Of a DNA stretch of 33,452 nt, positions 16,534 through 24,370 are shown in pieces. The notes under the pieces are model-generated. The model saw only the letters and a list, made by a program, of their open reading frames with translations, was not told the DNA's origin and made no database searches. Numbering within the stretch: position 1 is the stretch's first letter; every line of letters starts with the position of its first letter. The translations under genes and the position numbers were made by a program. This stretch comes from Asticcacaulis benevestitus DSM 16100 = ATCC BAA-896 (GTDB lineage: Bacteria; Pseudomonadota; Alphaproteobacteria; Caulobacterales; Caulobacteraceae), in assembly GCF_000376105.1 (NCBI RefSeq), contig NZ_AQWM01000038.1:1-33452 (forward strand), read 5' to 3'.

Positions 16534-17154
16534 ATGTTGGCGGTGCGCAAAAGCCAAGTCTTACAGGATGAGGAAGGCCTTTTGCCGAGGCTGCTGGGGG
16601 ACGCATGGCGACGCCTGCATCCATCAGTCCAGGCGCGCTTTGCCCACGAACCGGAGCAGCCCATCCTTTATGACGGCGTGATGGAGACGGTCCATTGCTC
16701 CCGTGCCGGCTGGCTGTTCGCGCAACTGACCCGCCTGATCGGCAATCCGCTGACACCCCGTCGCGGCCAAAATGTGCCGATGCAGGTGCGCCTTACCCGG
16801 CGCGAAGGCGGCGGGGTATGGTGGCAGCGCACCTATGGCTTTGCCCGCCCCTTCACGGTGGTTTCCGCCAAGCGCGAAAACGCCCGGGGCCAGCTTTGCG
16901 AATATGTCGGGCTCGGGTTCGGCATGCGGTTGCGCGCCTACGAGAAAGAGGGCGCCCTGCATTTCACAAGCGAGCGCTATTTCTGGGAACTCGCCGGTGT
17001 GCAAATCCCCTTGCCGCACTGGCTGTCACCGGGCGAAACCCATGTCAGCCACACCGATCTTGGCGGCGGCGCCTTCCTCTTCACCATCGCCATGGATCAC
17101 CGCCAGCTTGGCCGCACCTTTTACCAGACCGGCATCTTCCGTCAGGCGCTCTGA
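16534..17154 (+). CDS. DUF4166 family protein
   Basis: A 206-residue protein with the DUF4166 pattern: LPRLLGDAWRRLHPSVQARF near the start, then GVWWQRTYGF, LGFGMRLRAYEKEGALHFTS and a C-terminal DHRQLGRTFYQTGIFRQA. The family is of unknown biochemical function and is sometimes attached to or encoded beside oxidoreductases. No signal peptide is visible, so it is probably cytoplasmic. A strong ribosome-binding site (AGGGGA) precedes the ATG. It diverges from the ArsR-like regulator, which probably controls it. Confidence 0.82.
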   Translation: MLAVRKSQVLQDEEGLLPRLLGDAWRRLHPSVQARFAHEPEQPILYDGVMETVHCSRAGWLFAQLTRLIGNPLTPRRGQNVPMQVRLTRREGGGVWWQRTYGFARPFTVVSAKRENARGQLCEYVGLGFGMRLRAYEKEGALHFTSERYFWELAGVQIPLPHWLSPGETHVSHTDLGGGAFLFTIAMDHRQLGRTFYQTGIFRQAL

Positions 17155-17163
17155 GATGCCATA

Positions 17164-17179
17164 TGTGACCGAAGTCACT
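17164..17179. promoter_or_regulatory. CRP/FNR-superfamily-like site
   Basis: TGTGA-CCGAAG-TCACT matches the CRP pattern TGTGA-N6-TCACA at 9 of 10 half-site positions. It lies between the stop of DUF4166 (17154) and the rhodanese start (17196). Being only 17-32 bp from the start codon, it would act as a repressor site for the rhodanese or as an activator site for a promoter further on. Confidence 0.45.
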
Positions 17180-17195
17180 TTGAAAGGCCCTGCCC

Positions 17196-17516
17196 ATGTC
17201 CACACCGATCCGCAATATGACGCCCGAAGAGGTCAGCGCCGCTCTGAGCAACGATGACATCCTGCTGATCGATGTGCGTGAGCCCCATGAGTTCGCCGAT
17301 GCCCGCATCAAAGGCGCGGTCAACTATCCGCTGTCGACGCTCGATCCCGCTGCCCTTCCCTCGGCCGACGGCAAGTATGTCGTGCTGTCATGCGCCGGCG
17401 GCGTCCGTTCGGTGACCGCGGCCCATGCCTGTCAGGCGGCGGGCATCGATATCCACGACCACCTCGCCGGCGGCCTGCGCGCCTGGATGATGGCGGGTCT
17501 TCCGGTCGAGCGCTAG
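17196..17516 (+). CDS. Single-domain rhodanese-like sulfurtransferase
   Basis: A 106-residue rhodanese homology domain, the full normal length of a single-domain enzyme. Motifs: LLIDVREPHEFADARIKGA (CDC25-like front), the active-site loop LSCAGGVRS with Cys66, and the closing HLAGGLRAWMMAGLPVE. It carries sulfane sulfur as a Cys persulfide; the acceptor cannot be told. No signal peptide is present, so it is cytoplasmic. The ribosome-binding site AAAGG is 8 nt upstream. It lies 56 nt before the GH5 gene and could be co-transcribed with it, but the functions are unrelated. Confidence 0.92.
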   Translation: MSTPIRNMTPEEVSAALSNDDILLIDVREPHEFADARIKGAVNYPLSTLDPAALPSADGKYVVLSCAGGVRSVTAAHACQAAGIDIHDHLAGGLRAWMMAGLPVER

Positions 17517-17572
17517 GCTCTGGTATTCGGCCAGCGTTTGCGGCACTCTCTCTTAAAAAAGGGAGCCCGATC

Positions 17573-18757
17573 ATGAAACGCCTTATCGCCGCGGCCGTGC
17601 TGGCCCTTGGCCTCGCCACGCCGGTCTGCTCTGCCGATCTGATCACCTTCTGGGACACGCCGCAATATGGCGGCAACAGCTTCAACGAAGGCATCCCCGA
17701 CGAGGCCTATTTCCGCGCGCTCAAAGCCACTGGCGCCACGTGGGTGCGACTGACCTTTTCCAAATGGAAGGGGGAAGGCAGGGATTTCCTGATCGGCAAT
17801 GCCGACGGCTATAAGGGTATGCCGGCCGGCGATCTGGCCAAGCTGATCAAGTGTCTGGATGCGGCCCAGGCGGCCGGCATCAAGGTCGTGGTCGTGCCGC
17901 TCTCCCTGCCCGGCGATCGCTGGAGCCAGCAGAATGAGGGCAAGATGGACGACCGCCTGTGGAAGGATCGCGCCTATTGGGATCAGTCGGCCGCGTTCTG
18001 GCGGGATCTGGCGATGGCGCTGAAAGATCATCCGGCCGTGGCGGGCTATAACCTGATCAACGAGCCAACACCGGAAAAGGGCGTGGGGCTCGATGAACAG
18101 GCGACGCCGGAGGTCCGTCAGGCCTGGTATGCCAAATATAAGGGCACGACGCATGACCTGCCGGGCTTTTACGAACAAGTCATCAAGGCGGTGCGCGCGG
18201 TCGATCCGGTGACACCTGTCATGGTCGATGGCGGCTGGTACGCCAATGCCGGCAGCTTCAGCTACTGGCCGTCAAAGCTGAGCGACGACAAGGTGCTCTA
18301 CGCTTTTCATATGTACGAACCCTACGAGGCGACCAGTTCGCCCAATCTGAAACGCAAGCCGCAACTGCGATATCCGGGCGTGGAATCGTGGATGGGGACT
18401 GAAAAGGTGACGTGGAACAAGGCGGTGATGACGCGCTTCCTCGCCGTGCCGTTCGACTGGGCAAAAACGCATGATGTGCCAGTGAATCGCATGGTGGCGG
18501 CGGAATTCGGCTGCGTGCGGCAATGGGTCGATTGCGGTGCCTATATGAATGACGTGCTCGATACGCTCAACGGTTATGGGGCGCACTGGGCCTTTTACGG
18601 TTACCGCGAGGACGGCTGGGACGCCATGGATTACGAACTGGCGCCGAGTGTGACGCAGGGCCAGTTTTATTATCTGCGCGAACAGGGCAAGGCCGATCAG
18701 CTCAAACGCACCCCGCATCCGCTGCTTGATGTGATTACGTCGCACATGAAGAAATAG
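17573..18757 (+). CDS. Exported GH5-family glycanase
   Basis: A 394-residue enzyme of the GH5 type, which includes endoglucanases, mannanases and exo-glucanases. A Sec signal peptide ends near VCSADL. The acid/base is Glu164 in GYNLINEPTPE and the nucleophile is Glu311 in VAAEFGCVRQW. Other barrel markers are ATWVRLTFS (strand 2), VVVVPLSLPGDRW, and AFHMYEPYE (the HxY segment). The start is the ATG at 17573 with GGGAG 7 nt upstream; the open frame upstream of it overlaps the rhodanese gene and is not coding. The enzyme is most likely periplasmic. Substrate (cellulose, mannan or xyloglucan) is not decidable by eye. Confidence 0.88.
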   Translation: MKRLIAAAVLALGLATPVCSADLITFWDTPQYGGNSFNEGIPDEAYFRALKATGATWVRLTFSKWKGEGRDFLIGNADGYKGMPAGDLAKLIKCLDAAQAAGIKVVVVPLSLPGDRWSQQNEGKMDDRLWKDRAYWDQSAAFWRDLAMALKDHPAVAGYNLINEPTPEKGVGLDEQATPEVRQAWYAKYKGTTHDLPGFYEQVIKAVRAVDPVTPVMVDGGWYANAGSFSYWPSKLSDDKVLYAFHMYEPYEATSSPNLKRKPQLRYPGVESWMGTEKVTWNKAVMTRFLAVPFDWAKTHDVPVNRMVAAEFGCVRQWVDCGAYMNDVLDTLNGYGAHWAFYGYREDGWDAMDYELAPSVTQGQFYYLREQGKADQLKRTPHPLLDVITSHMKK

Positions 18758-18770
18758 GCTTAAGAGCCTA
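18755..18770. terminator. Short palindromic hairpin joining two convergent stop codons
   Basis: TAGGCTTAAGAGCCTA has 6-bp arms and a 4-nt loop. Its first three bases are the GH5 stop (TAG) and its last three are the stop of the leftward zinc-ribbon gene (CTA on the plus strand). It lacks T-runs, so intrinsic termination would be weak. Confidence 0.4.
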
Positions 18771-19031
18771 AGCATAGCGTAAGGTTTGCGGTCCGACCAT
18801 CCTGATCGTCACCGGCGTAAACAGGCCGAACGATACCGTGCCGTTGCAGTGGAAGTTCGAGCAACTGAACGCCCATTCGATCAGATCGAGATACATCGCC
18901 CCGACCCTGGCTTCATTGACCAGTTGACGCACCGACTCCTCACGCTGGCGCCGGCATTTGTCGCACGTGATCATGATGCGCGTATCCTGAGGCAGATCCT
19001 TAAGCTGCGTATCACAAAACCACGAAGACAT
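18768..19031 (-). CDS. Small zinc-ribbon-like protein under an SOS box
   Basis: An 87-residue protein with four cysteines in a probable zinc site: C23-x2-C26 (ITCDKCRRQR) and C57-x4-C62 (AFSCSNFHCNG). A helical segment, VRQLVNEARVGAMYLDLIEW, lies between the pairs, followed by a beta-rich tail. This layout resembles small treble-clef or zinc-ribbon proteins common in Alphaproteobacteria, whose function is unknown. The ATG at 19031 is chosen because GGAGG lies 6 nt upstream; the frame continues five codons further without support. A LexA-type box overlaps the predicted promoter, so DNA-damage induction is inferred. It is followed by the GH5 gene on the opposite strand. Confidence 0.72.
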   Translation of the reverse strand: MSSWFCDTQLKDLPQDTRIMITCDKCRRQREESVRQLVNEARVGAMYLDLIEWAFSCSNFHCNGTVSFGLFTPVTIRMVGPQTLRYA

Positions 19032-19051
19032 AGGCCACCTCCACAAAGAAT

Positions 19052-19086
19052 GTTCTTATTTTGTTCTTTGCAAAGACAAGAGTCAA
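19052..19086 (-). promoter_or_regulatory. SOS (LexA) box overlapping a sigma-70-like promoter
   Basis: GTTC-TTATTTT-GTTC at 19052-19066 is an exact match to the alphaproteobacterial LexA motif GTTC-N7-GTTC. Reading leftwards, TTGACT (19086-19081) is a good -35 element, and a 17-nt spacer leads to CAAAAT (19063-19058) as -10. The box covers the -10, the usual place for repression. The start of the zinc-ribbon gene is 21 bp downstream of the box. Confidence 0.8.
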
Positions 19087-19125
19087 GGCGCACTTTTGAC
19101 AGGCTGTGGATGATAAAACCTGCCG

Positions 19126-20307
19126 CTAGATCTTGAGGAAGATCTTCCTGAGATAGAAGGGCAGCACCACCAGCCAGCACACCATCAGCACGCCGAAGGC
19201 GAACAGGAAGGACATCAGGTAAGGATCGCCGATCACGCTGTGCATCCAGGCCGTGATCATGCGGGCCAGACCGGTGACATCGAGGAAGACCGAAAGCAGC
19301 CAGGCAAAGACGTAGGCCAGGATGGCGTTGGTGCCGAAAACGCGGATCGGCATGGCCCACGTCACATAGCCGAGACGGTCCATGACCAGCATCAGGAGGG
19401 ACAGCAGCATCAGGGCGAGACCACTCGTCAGCACGGCGAAGGACGAGGTCCACAAGTTCTTGATGATGGGGATCTGCGCATCCAGCGCCAGGGCGCACAG
19501 CACCAGGATCAGCCCCGCCAGCGCCACGCCGCCGACCGCCCTGGCAGGCGTCTGCTCCTGGATGAACAGGCCAATCAGGATGCCGGCGAGGATATTGAAC
19601 ACCGCCGGCAAGGTGGAGAGCAGGCCTTCGGGATCATAGACCACCTGCCCGGCTTCATTCTTGCCGCCTTGATAGAGGTGCTGGATGCCGGGGATGATGC
19701 GGTCGATATAGGACGGCCACGCGCCTTCCGGATCGAAGCGATTGACGCCAAAGCCCGGCACCGGCACCAGTTTCATCAGCAGGGCATAACCCAGCACCAG
19801 ACCGATGGCCCAGAAGGCCAGCGGCCGGGCGTGCAGCACCAGCTTGCCGTTTTCGACATGGCTGTGCACGAACACCAGTCCGGCCGCCAGAGCGTAGCAC
19901 AGACCGATACGCTGCAACACGCCGGGGATGCGCCAGTGGACAAAGTCGAAATTGGGCAACAGATTGAGGAACAGACCGATCCCTATCAGGATGGCGGCGC
20001 GGCGCAGCACATGCGCAGCCATGGCCGGTTTGCCACCTTCGCCCATGCGGCGGTTCATCGAAAGCGTCATCGAGATACCGACACAGACCAGAAAGCCGGG
20101 GAACACCAGATCGGTCATGGTGAAGCCATGCCAGGCGGCGTGTTCAAAGGGCGGCCAGATATGCGACCAGTCGCCGGCATTATTGGCCAGCAGCATGCCG
20201 ATGATGAACAAGCCGCGCAGGATATCCAGCGCTTCGAAGCGCGGGGACTTCGGCGTCACCACGACCGGGGCCGGCCTCTTTTCAAACTTAAGTATCTCGG
20301 CAGCCAT
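19126..20307 (-). CDS. HGSNAT/NagX-like multi-pass membrane acyltransferase (DUF5009-type)
   Basis: A 393-residue inner-membrane protein with about ten helices. The N-terminal block RFEALDILRGLFIIGMLLAN and the following WHGFTMTDLVFPGFLVCVG are the signature of the heparan-alpha-glucosaminide N-acetyltransferase catalytic domain family (DUF1624/DUF5009). It probably transfers an acetyl group to an amino-sugar or oligosaccharide across the membrane. AFGTNAILAYVFAW-like sequence (RVFGTNAILAYVFAWLLS) comes late, as usual for the family. The ribosome-binding site AGGGGGG is 4-5 nt upstream of the ATG. In a glycan-rich region it fits sugar uptake or modification, perhaps of GlcNAc; no chitinase or nag gene is in view. 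Confidence 0.86.
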   Translation of the reverse strand: MAAEILKFEKRPAPVVVTPKSPRFEALDILRGLFIIGMLLANNAGDWSHIWPPFEHAAWHGFTMTDLVFPGFLVCVGISMTLSMNRRMGEGGKPAMAAHVLRRAAILIGIGLFLNLLPNFDFVHWRIPGVLQRIGLCYALAAGLVFVHSHVENGKLVLHARPLAFWAIGLVLGYALLMKLVPVPGFGVNRFDPEGAWPSYIDRIIPGIQHLYQGGKNEAGQVVYDPEGLLSTLPAVFNILAGILIGLFIQEQTPARAVGGVALAGLILVLCALALDAQIPIIKNLWTSSFAVLTSGLALMLLSLLMLVMDRLGYVTWAMPIRVFGTNAILAYVFAWLLSVFLDVTGLARMITAWMHSVIGDPYLMSFLFAFGVLMVCWLVVLPFYLRKIFLKI

Positions 20308-20410
20308 GAAGCCCCCCTGTTGTTTTCAGCCGACACTCTCACAGCTTGACGCCCGTGCCAAGCGCGCCCGGCTTTCATCCACATGATGCCTAAAAGCGCG
20401 TCCTAAGAAA

Positions 20411-20484
20411 TGTCAGGTCAGGCTTACATTTTTTGCCAATGTCAGGTTGACATTACATTTTTACGATGTAAGGTCAGCCTTACA
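20411..20484 (+). promoter_or_regulatory. Three 18-bp inverted-repeat operators upstream of the membrane protein/XRE pair
   Basis: The three copies are TGTCAGGTCAGGCTTACA (20411-20428), TGTCAGGTTGACATTACA (20440-20457) and TGTAAGGTCAGCCTTACA (20467-20484). The last is a perfect dyad with 7-bp arms and a 4-nt centre. Copies are 29 and 27 bp apart. They end 36 bp before the start of the first gene. They are the likely binding sites of the XRE regulator encoded in the same operon. Confidence 0.75.
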
Positions 20485-20519
20485 CCGGTGCCGTATCAAC
20501 TCAATCTGGAATTCGACAC

Positions 20520-20909
20520 ATGAACCTGAAATCTCCCGTCGCCCGTTACAATTTTGGCATGGCCATCTGGATGGTGCTCTATGTAGCCGCCCTGTTTGGC
20601 TCCATTCTGCTGATCAAGGCGCAAAACCCCACCGGCCCTTTGCTATATGGCCTTGCCGTCCTGCCCGCCCTGCCTATCGGCGGCACCATTCTGACATTCC
20701 TCGCCTATATCGAGCGCGTGGACGAATATGTGCGCGCCGTGCTGATAAAGCGCTTCATCATCGCCACCGGTCTGACCCTGTTTCTCTGCACGGCCTGGGG
20801 CTTTATGGAAGAAAACGCGGGCGCCCACCATTTCTCGCTCTATCTCGTTTATCCGCTGTTCTGGGCCCTGTTCGGCGTGACAAGCCTGATCATGAGGCAG
20901 GCAGCATGA
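20520..20909 (+). CDS. Four-helix membrane protein paired with an XRE regulator
   Basis: A 129-residue inner-membrane protein with four hydrophobic helices: MAIWMVLYVAALFGSILLI (14-32), LLYGLAVLPALPIGGTILTF (41-60), FIIATGLTLFLCTAWGF (79-95) and YLVYPLFWALFGVTSLIM (108-125). The acidic/basic loop AYIERVDEYVRAVLIKRF lies between helices 2 and 3. Its stop overlaps the next start (ATGA), so it is translationally coupled to the XRE gene. This pairing of a small membrane protein with a short XRE protein is seen in many bacteria, with the membrane protein thought to influence the regulator; no function is proven here. Confidence 0.8.
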   Translation: MNLKSPVARYNFGMAIWMVLYVAALFGSILLIKAQNPTGPLLYGLAVLPALPIGGTILTFLAYIERVDEYVRAVLIKRFIIATGLTLFLCTAWGFMEENAGAHHFSLYLVYPLFWALFGVTSLIMRQAA

Positions 20910-21118
20910 AACAAAACCTGCGTGAGTTGCGTACCCTCAAAGGCCTGACCCAGGCCGACCTCGCCACCCAGCTCGGCGTTTCCCGGCAAGCCGTCATCGC
21001 TCTGGAAACCGACAAGCACTCGCCGTCGCTGGATCTGGCCTACAAGATATCGAGCGTCTTTGACCTGCCGGTTGAAGCCATCTTCGAGAACCCCTACCGC
21101 ACGTCCCAGGGCGACTAA
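20906..21118 (+). CDS. Short XRE-family (Cro/CI-type) transcriptional regulator
   Basis: A 70-residue protein that is nearly all helix-turn-helix: LRELRTLKGLTQADLATQLG, VSRQAVIALETDKHSPSLDL and YKISSVFDLPVEAIFE. No sensor domain is attached, as in the YozG-like group. The start is the ATG at 20906, which overlaps the upstream stop by 4 nt. Autoregulation through the three operators at 20411-20484 is a strong inference. It is followed 26 nt later by a small membrane protein and then a hydrolase, so it may control all four genes. Confidence 0.92.
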   Translation: MKQNLRELRTLKGLTQADLATQLGVSRQAVIALETDKHSPSLDLAYKISSVFDLPVEAIFENPYRTSQGD

Positions 21119-21144
21119 ACCTCTCACCGAAAAGGCACTTTCCC

Positions 21145-21327
21145 ATGTCCCTGCGCATCCCCACGGAGCGTATCAGCCCCCTTGCGCTCTTTTTACAGGC
21201 CTTACGCTCCGTCATCTGTGGCGCCGTTATCCTCATCGCCTTTTTCAGCCTCGTTCAGGCTGATCCCGATCAGACATCTGTCGCCACGGTCCTGCATGAC
21301 GGGATTCACGCCGCCCTCAATCTTTAA
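21145..21327 (+). CDS. Small single-helix membrane or exported protein
   Basis: A 60-residue protein. One hydrophobic stretch (ALRSVICGAVILIAFFSLVQ, residues 19-38) follows a basic N-terminus, then a short polar tail (ADPDQTSVATVLHDGIHAALNL). It may be a one-pass membrane protein or a cleaved signal followed by a 20-residue peptide (cleavage VQA-DP). It sits between the XRE gene (26-nt gap) and the hydrolase (12-nt gap), so operon membership is likely. The upstream GGCACT is a poor ribosome-binding site, which lowers confidence. Confidence 0.55.
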   Translation: MSLRIPTERISPLALFLQALRSVICGAVILIAFFSLVQADPDQTSVATVLHDGIHAALNL

Positions 21328-21339
21328 GGAACATCCCCC

Positions 21340-22251
21340 ATGCTCATAGCCTTCTGCGGCAAGCCCGCCCGTTATGTCGCCATCCTCGTCGCGGTCGTGG
21401 TCGCCATCTGCGTCGCCGTCAGCCAGTCAAAAGCCGCCACGCCTTATCCTGATGCCGCTTCGGCGCGCTTCTCTGTCAGCGTCACCGGCAGCGGCCCCGA
21501 CATCATCCTGATCCCCGGCCTCGCTTCCTCGGCGGCGGTCTGGGACGGCACGGTGGCCCACCTGAAAGATCACTACCGCCTGCACGTGCTCAATCTGGCC
21601 GGTTTCGCCGGTGAACCGGCCGGCGCCAATGCCACGGGCGAAGTGCTTGCCCCCTCGGTCGCGGCCCTCGATGCCTACATCAAGGCCAACCACCTGCAAA
21701 AGCCGGTCGTGATCGGCCACTCGCTCGGTGGCCTGATGACCCTGATGCTGGCAAAAGCCCATCCGGAAGATGCCGGCAAGCTCGTCATCGTCGACGCCCT
21801 GCCCTATGTCGGCGTCATCTTCAATCCGGCCGCCACGGTGGATATGCTGAAACCCACAGCGACCGCCCTGCGCGACGGCATGATCAGCACACCGGCCGAG
21901 GTTTTCAAAAGCCAACAAAGCCAGACGGCGCAAAGCTTGGTTGCATCAACCGCCGATCAGGCCCGAGTGCTCGACTGGTCTATGACCTCCGATCGCCGCG
22001 TCCTTGCCCAGAGCTTCTACGATGACCTGATGATCGACCTGCGCCCTGACCTGGCCGCCATCGCCACGCCGGCCACGCTGCTCTATCCCGTCAGCGCCGG
22101 CCAGAACGCTGAGGCCACCGACGCCATCTACAGAAGCAACTATGCGGCCAAACCGGCCATGACCTTCATCCGTATCGACAACAGCCGCCACTTCATCATG
22201 CTTGATCAGCCCGAAGCCTTCTATCAGGCGCTGGATGGCGCGCTGAAATAA
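21340..22251 (+). CDS. Exported or membrane-anchored alpha/beta hydrolase
   Basis: A 303-residue hydrolase. An N-terminal hydrophobic helix (YVAILVAVVVAICVAVSQS, residues 12-30) acts as signal or anchor. The fold shows the oxyanion region IILIPGLASSAAVWDG (55-70), the nucleophile elbow VIGHSLGG with Ser128, the strand following with VIVDALPYVGV, and the late histidine in IDNSRHFIMLDQPEAF. The substrate is unknown; the shape is that of a small-ester hydrolase or lipase-like enzyme. Ribosome-binding site AAGGA is present. It closes the XRE operon and its stop abuts the stop of a convergent GNAT. Confidence 0.88.
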   Translation: MLIAFCGKPARYVAILVAVVVAICVAVSQSKAATPYPDAASARFSVSVTGSGPDIILIPGLASSAAVWDGTVAHLKDHYRLHVLNLAGFAGEPAGANATGEVLAPSVAALDAYIKANHLQKPVVIGHSLGGLMTLMLAKAHPEDAGKLVIVDALPYVGVIFNPAATVDMLKPTATALRDGMISTPAEVFKSQQSQTAQSLVASTADQARVLDWSMTSDRRVLAQSFYDDLMIDLRPDLAAIATPATLLYPVSAGQNAEATDAIYRSNYAAKPAMTFIRIDNSRHFIMLDQPEAFYQALDGALK

Positions 22252-22689
22252 TCACAGATCGCGGCGAAACTGGATAAAGTCGGTCTTCGTCGCCACCTTT
22301 TCGTACAGCGCCTGAGCGGTTGTATTGGCCTCCTCCGTGACCCAATAGAGCCGTTCGGCGCCTTTTTCCCGGGCGGCCTCGGCCACCGCGGCGATCAGCG
22401 CCTTCCCCACGCCCTTGCCGCGGCCGGCTTCATCGACAAACAGGTCTTCGAGATAACAATACCAGGCCCGCGCCCAGCTTGAGCGGTGCATCACATAGGT
22501 GGCGAAACCCATGACCGTGTCGCCTTCCTTGGCCACCAGCAGGTTCAGGCTCTCCCCGTCATCGAGCGCGCGTGCGAAGGTCAGGTCGGTGATGTCGTCA
22601 TCCAGCGCCTGTTTGTAGAAATCGAGATAGGCCCGCCACAAGGGCAACCAGGCCGCCTTGTCATCCTTTGTCGCTGCGCTGATCTGCAT
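22252..22689 (-). CDS. GNAT-family N-acetyltransferase
   Basis: A 145-residue GNAT. The acetyl-CoA loop is in LEDLFVDEAGRGKGVGKALI (motif A, RGKGVG), and motif B is ERLYWVTEEANTTAQALYEKV. WLPLWRAYLDFYKQ near the start is typical of the branch that acetylates small amines or protein termini. The second of two adjacent ATGs (22689) is 4 nt from GGGGGA and is preferred. The stop is back to back with that of the alpha/beta hydrolase. A palindrome lies 30 bp upstream (22719-22735). The substrate is unknown. Confidence 0.88.
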   Translation of the reverse strand: MQISAATKDDKAAWLPLWRAYLDFYKQALDDDITDLTFARALDDGESLNLLVAKEGDTVMGFATYVMHRSSWARAWYCYLEDLFVDEAGRGKGVGKALIAAVAEAAREKGAERLYWVTEEANTTAQALYEKVATKTDFIQFRRDL

Positions 22690-22718
22690 CATTCCCCCAC
22701 ATCATTATTGTTCAAGAC

Positions 22719-22735
22719 CATAAGGTCAGCTTATG
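22719..22735. promoter_or_regulatory. Palindrome CATAAG-GTCAG-CTTATG upstream of GNAT
   Basis: The 6-bp arms are exact. The core TAAGGTCAG followed by CTTA differs by one base from the core of the XRE operator at 20467-20484 (TAAGGTCAGCCTTA). It lies 30-46 bp upstream of the GNAT start, a position suited to repression, so the XRE protein may also regulate this gene. Confidence 0.4.
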
Positions 22736-22842
22736 CCAAATAAAAATACAATCAATTTTTCTTTGGCCGCCCTGCCGTTTAACCTGAGGTCATGACGGCG
22801 CGTTCCTTGCCATCTTAAACGCCACTTCAGGGGAGACAATCC

Positions 22843-24330
22843 ATGTCCGAACAAAAATGCCCTTTCCACCAAACCACCACGGCAGGCGCGCCGATCGCCG
22901 ACAACCAGAACTCACTGACCGCCGGTCCGCGCGGTCCGGTGCTGCTGCAGGACTATCAACTGATCGAGAAGCTGGCGCACCAGAACCGCGAGCGCATTCC
23001 TGAGCGCGTGGTCCACGCCAAGGGCTGGGGCGCGCACGGCACCTTCACGGTCACCCACGACATTTCAAAATACACCCGCGCCAAGATCTTTTCCGAGGTT
23101 GGCAAGCAGACGCAACTGATCACCCGCTTCTCGACCGTGGCCGGCGAACTGGGCGCGGCCGACGCCGAACGAGACGTGCGCGGCTTCTCGGTGAAATTCT
23201 ACACCGAGGAAGGCAACTGGGACATGGTCGGCAACAACACGCCGGTCTTCTTCATCCGCGATCCCCACAAGTTCCCCGATTTCATCCATACCCAGAAGCG
23301 CCACCCGAAGACGCATCTGCGTTCGGCCACCGCCATGTGGGATTATTGGAGCCTGTCGCCTGAAGCCCTGCATCAGGTGACCATCCTGATGTCCGATCGC
23401 GGCATTCCTGTGTCTCCCATGCACATGGACGGTTTCGGCTCGCACACCTACAGCTTCATCAACGCTGACAACGAGCGCTTCTGGGTCAAGTTCCACTTCA
23501 AGACCCGCCAGGGCAAGGTCAATCACAGCAATGCCGAGGCGGCGAAGCTGATCGGTGAGACGCGCGAATCCTATCAGGAGGCTCTGTTCGGCACCATCGA
23601 GGCCGGCCAATACCCGAAGTGGGATCTGAAGGTGCAGATCATGCCGGAACTGGACGCCGACACGACGCGCTACAATCCGTTCGACCTGACCAAGGTGTGG
23701 CCGCACGCCGACTACCCGCTGATCCCGGTCGGCACCATGGAACTGAACCGCAATCCGGATAACTATTTCATGGACATCGAACAGGCGGCCTATTCGCCGA
23801 GCAATATCGTTCCCGGTATCGGTTTCTCACCCGACAAGGTGTTGCAGGCGCGTATCTTCGCCTATGCCGACGCCCACCGCTACCGCCTGGGCACCCACTA
23901 CGAGGCCCTGCCGGTCAATGCACCGAAGTGCCCGGCCAATCACTATCACGCCGATGGATCGATGCGCTTCTTCGACAACTTCAAAAACCCCGATGCCTAT
24001 TACGAGCCCAACAGCTTCGGCGGTCCGGCTCAGGCGCCGGAATACCGTGAGCCGCCTTTGCGTATCTCCGGCGATGCCGATCGTTGGAACCACCGCGAGG
24101 GCAATGACGACTACACGCAGGCCGGCAACCTGTTCCGGCTGTTCGATGCCGGTGAGCAGCGGCGCACCTGTGAGAATGTCGCAGGCTCTATGAAGGGCGT
24201 GCCACAGTTCATCATCAATCGGGCGCTGGTCCATTTCGACCGGATCGACCCGGCCTATGGCGCCGGCATCCGCAAGGCCCTTAGCCATGGCGGCGACGCC
24301 AAGGTGCAGGCCACCCGCGATCTGCCATAA
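22843..24330 (+). CDS. katA: Monofunctional heme catalase, small-subunit type
   Basis: Decomposes hydrogen peroxide to water and oxygen. The protein has 495 residues, the usual size of small-subunit catalases. The distal histidine is His58 ([14 protein letters not shown]), the distal asparagine Asn131 ([12 protein letters not shown]), and the proximal heme tyrosine is in the [14 protein letters not shown] signature. The 500-residue form ends after the helical domain and lacks the flavodoxin/DJ-1-like tail; that tail domain occurs separately at 4390-4899. The ribosome-binding site AGGGGAGA is 5-6 nt upstream. It is followed by a terminator, so it is probably monocistronic. The upstream region shows no clear OxyR site by eye. 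The symbol katA is used by family resemblance. Confidence 0.95.
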   Translation: MSEQKCPFHQTTTAGAPIADNQNSLTAGPRGPVLLQDYQLIEKLAHQNRERIPERVVHAKGWGAHGTFTVTHDISKYTRAKIFSEVGKQTQLITRFSTVAGELGAADAERDVRGFSVKFYTEEGNWDMVGNNTPVFFIRDPHKFPDFIHTQKRHPKTHLRSATAMWDYWSLSPEALHQVTILMSDRGIPVSPMHMDGFGSHTYSFINADNERFWVKFHFKTRQGKVNHSNAEAAKLIGETRESYQEALFGTIEAGQYPKWDLKVQIMPELDADTTRYNPFDLTKVWPHADYPLIPVGTMELNRNPDNYFMDIEQAAYSPSNIVPGIGFSPDKVLQARIFAYADAHRYRLGTHYEALPVNAPKCPANHYHADGSMRFFDNFKNPDAYYEPNSFGGPAQAPEYREPPLRISGDADRWNHREGNDDYTQAGNLFRLFDAGEQRRTCENVAGSMKGVPQFIINRALVHFDRIDPAYGAGIRKALSHGGDAKVQATRDLP

Positions 24331-24336
24331 CGATAT

Positions 24337-24366
24337 AGCCCTCTCCTGATGAAGGAGAGGGCTTTT
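24337..24366 (+). terminator. Rho-independent terminator after the catalase
   Basis: An 11-bp stem AGCCCTCTCCT (24337-24347) pairs with AGGAGAGGGCT (24353-24363) around a 5-nt loop and runs into TTTT. It starts 6 nt after the catalase stop. Confidence 0.9.
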
Positions 24367-24370
24367 CTAA

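Noticed and set aside
19240-20349. 369-codon open frame on the plus strand, rich in H, Q, D
   Set aside because: It is antisense to the HGSNAT-like membrane protein; low-complexity polar composition is the mirror of hydrophobic helices.
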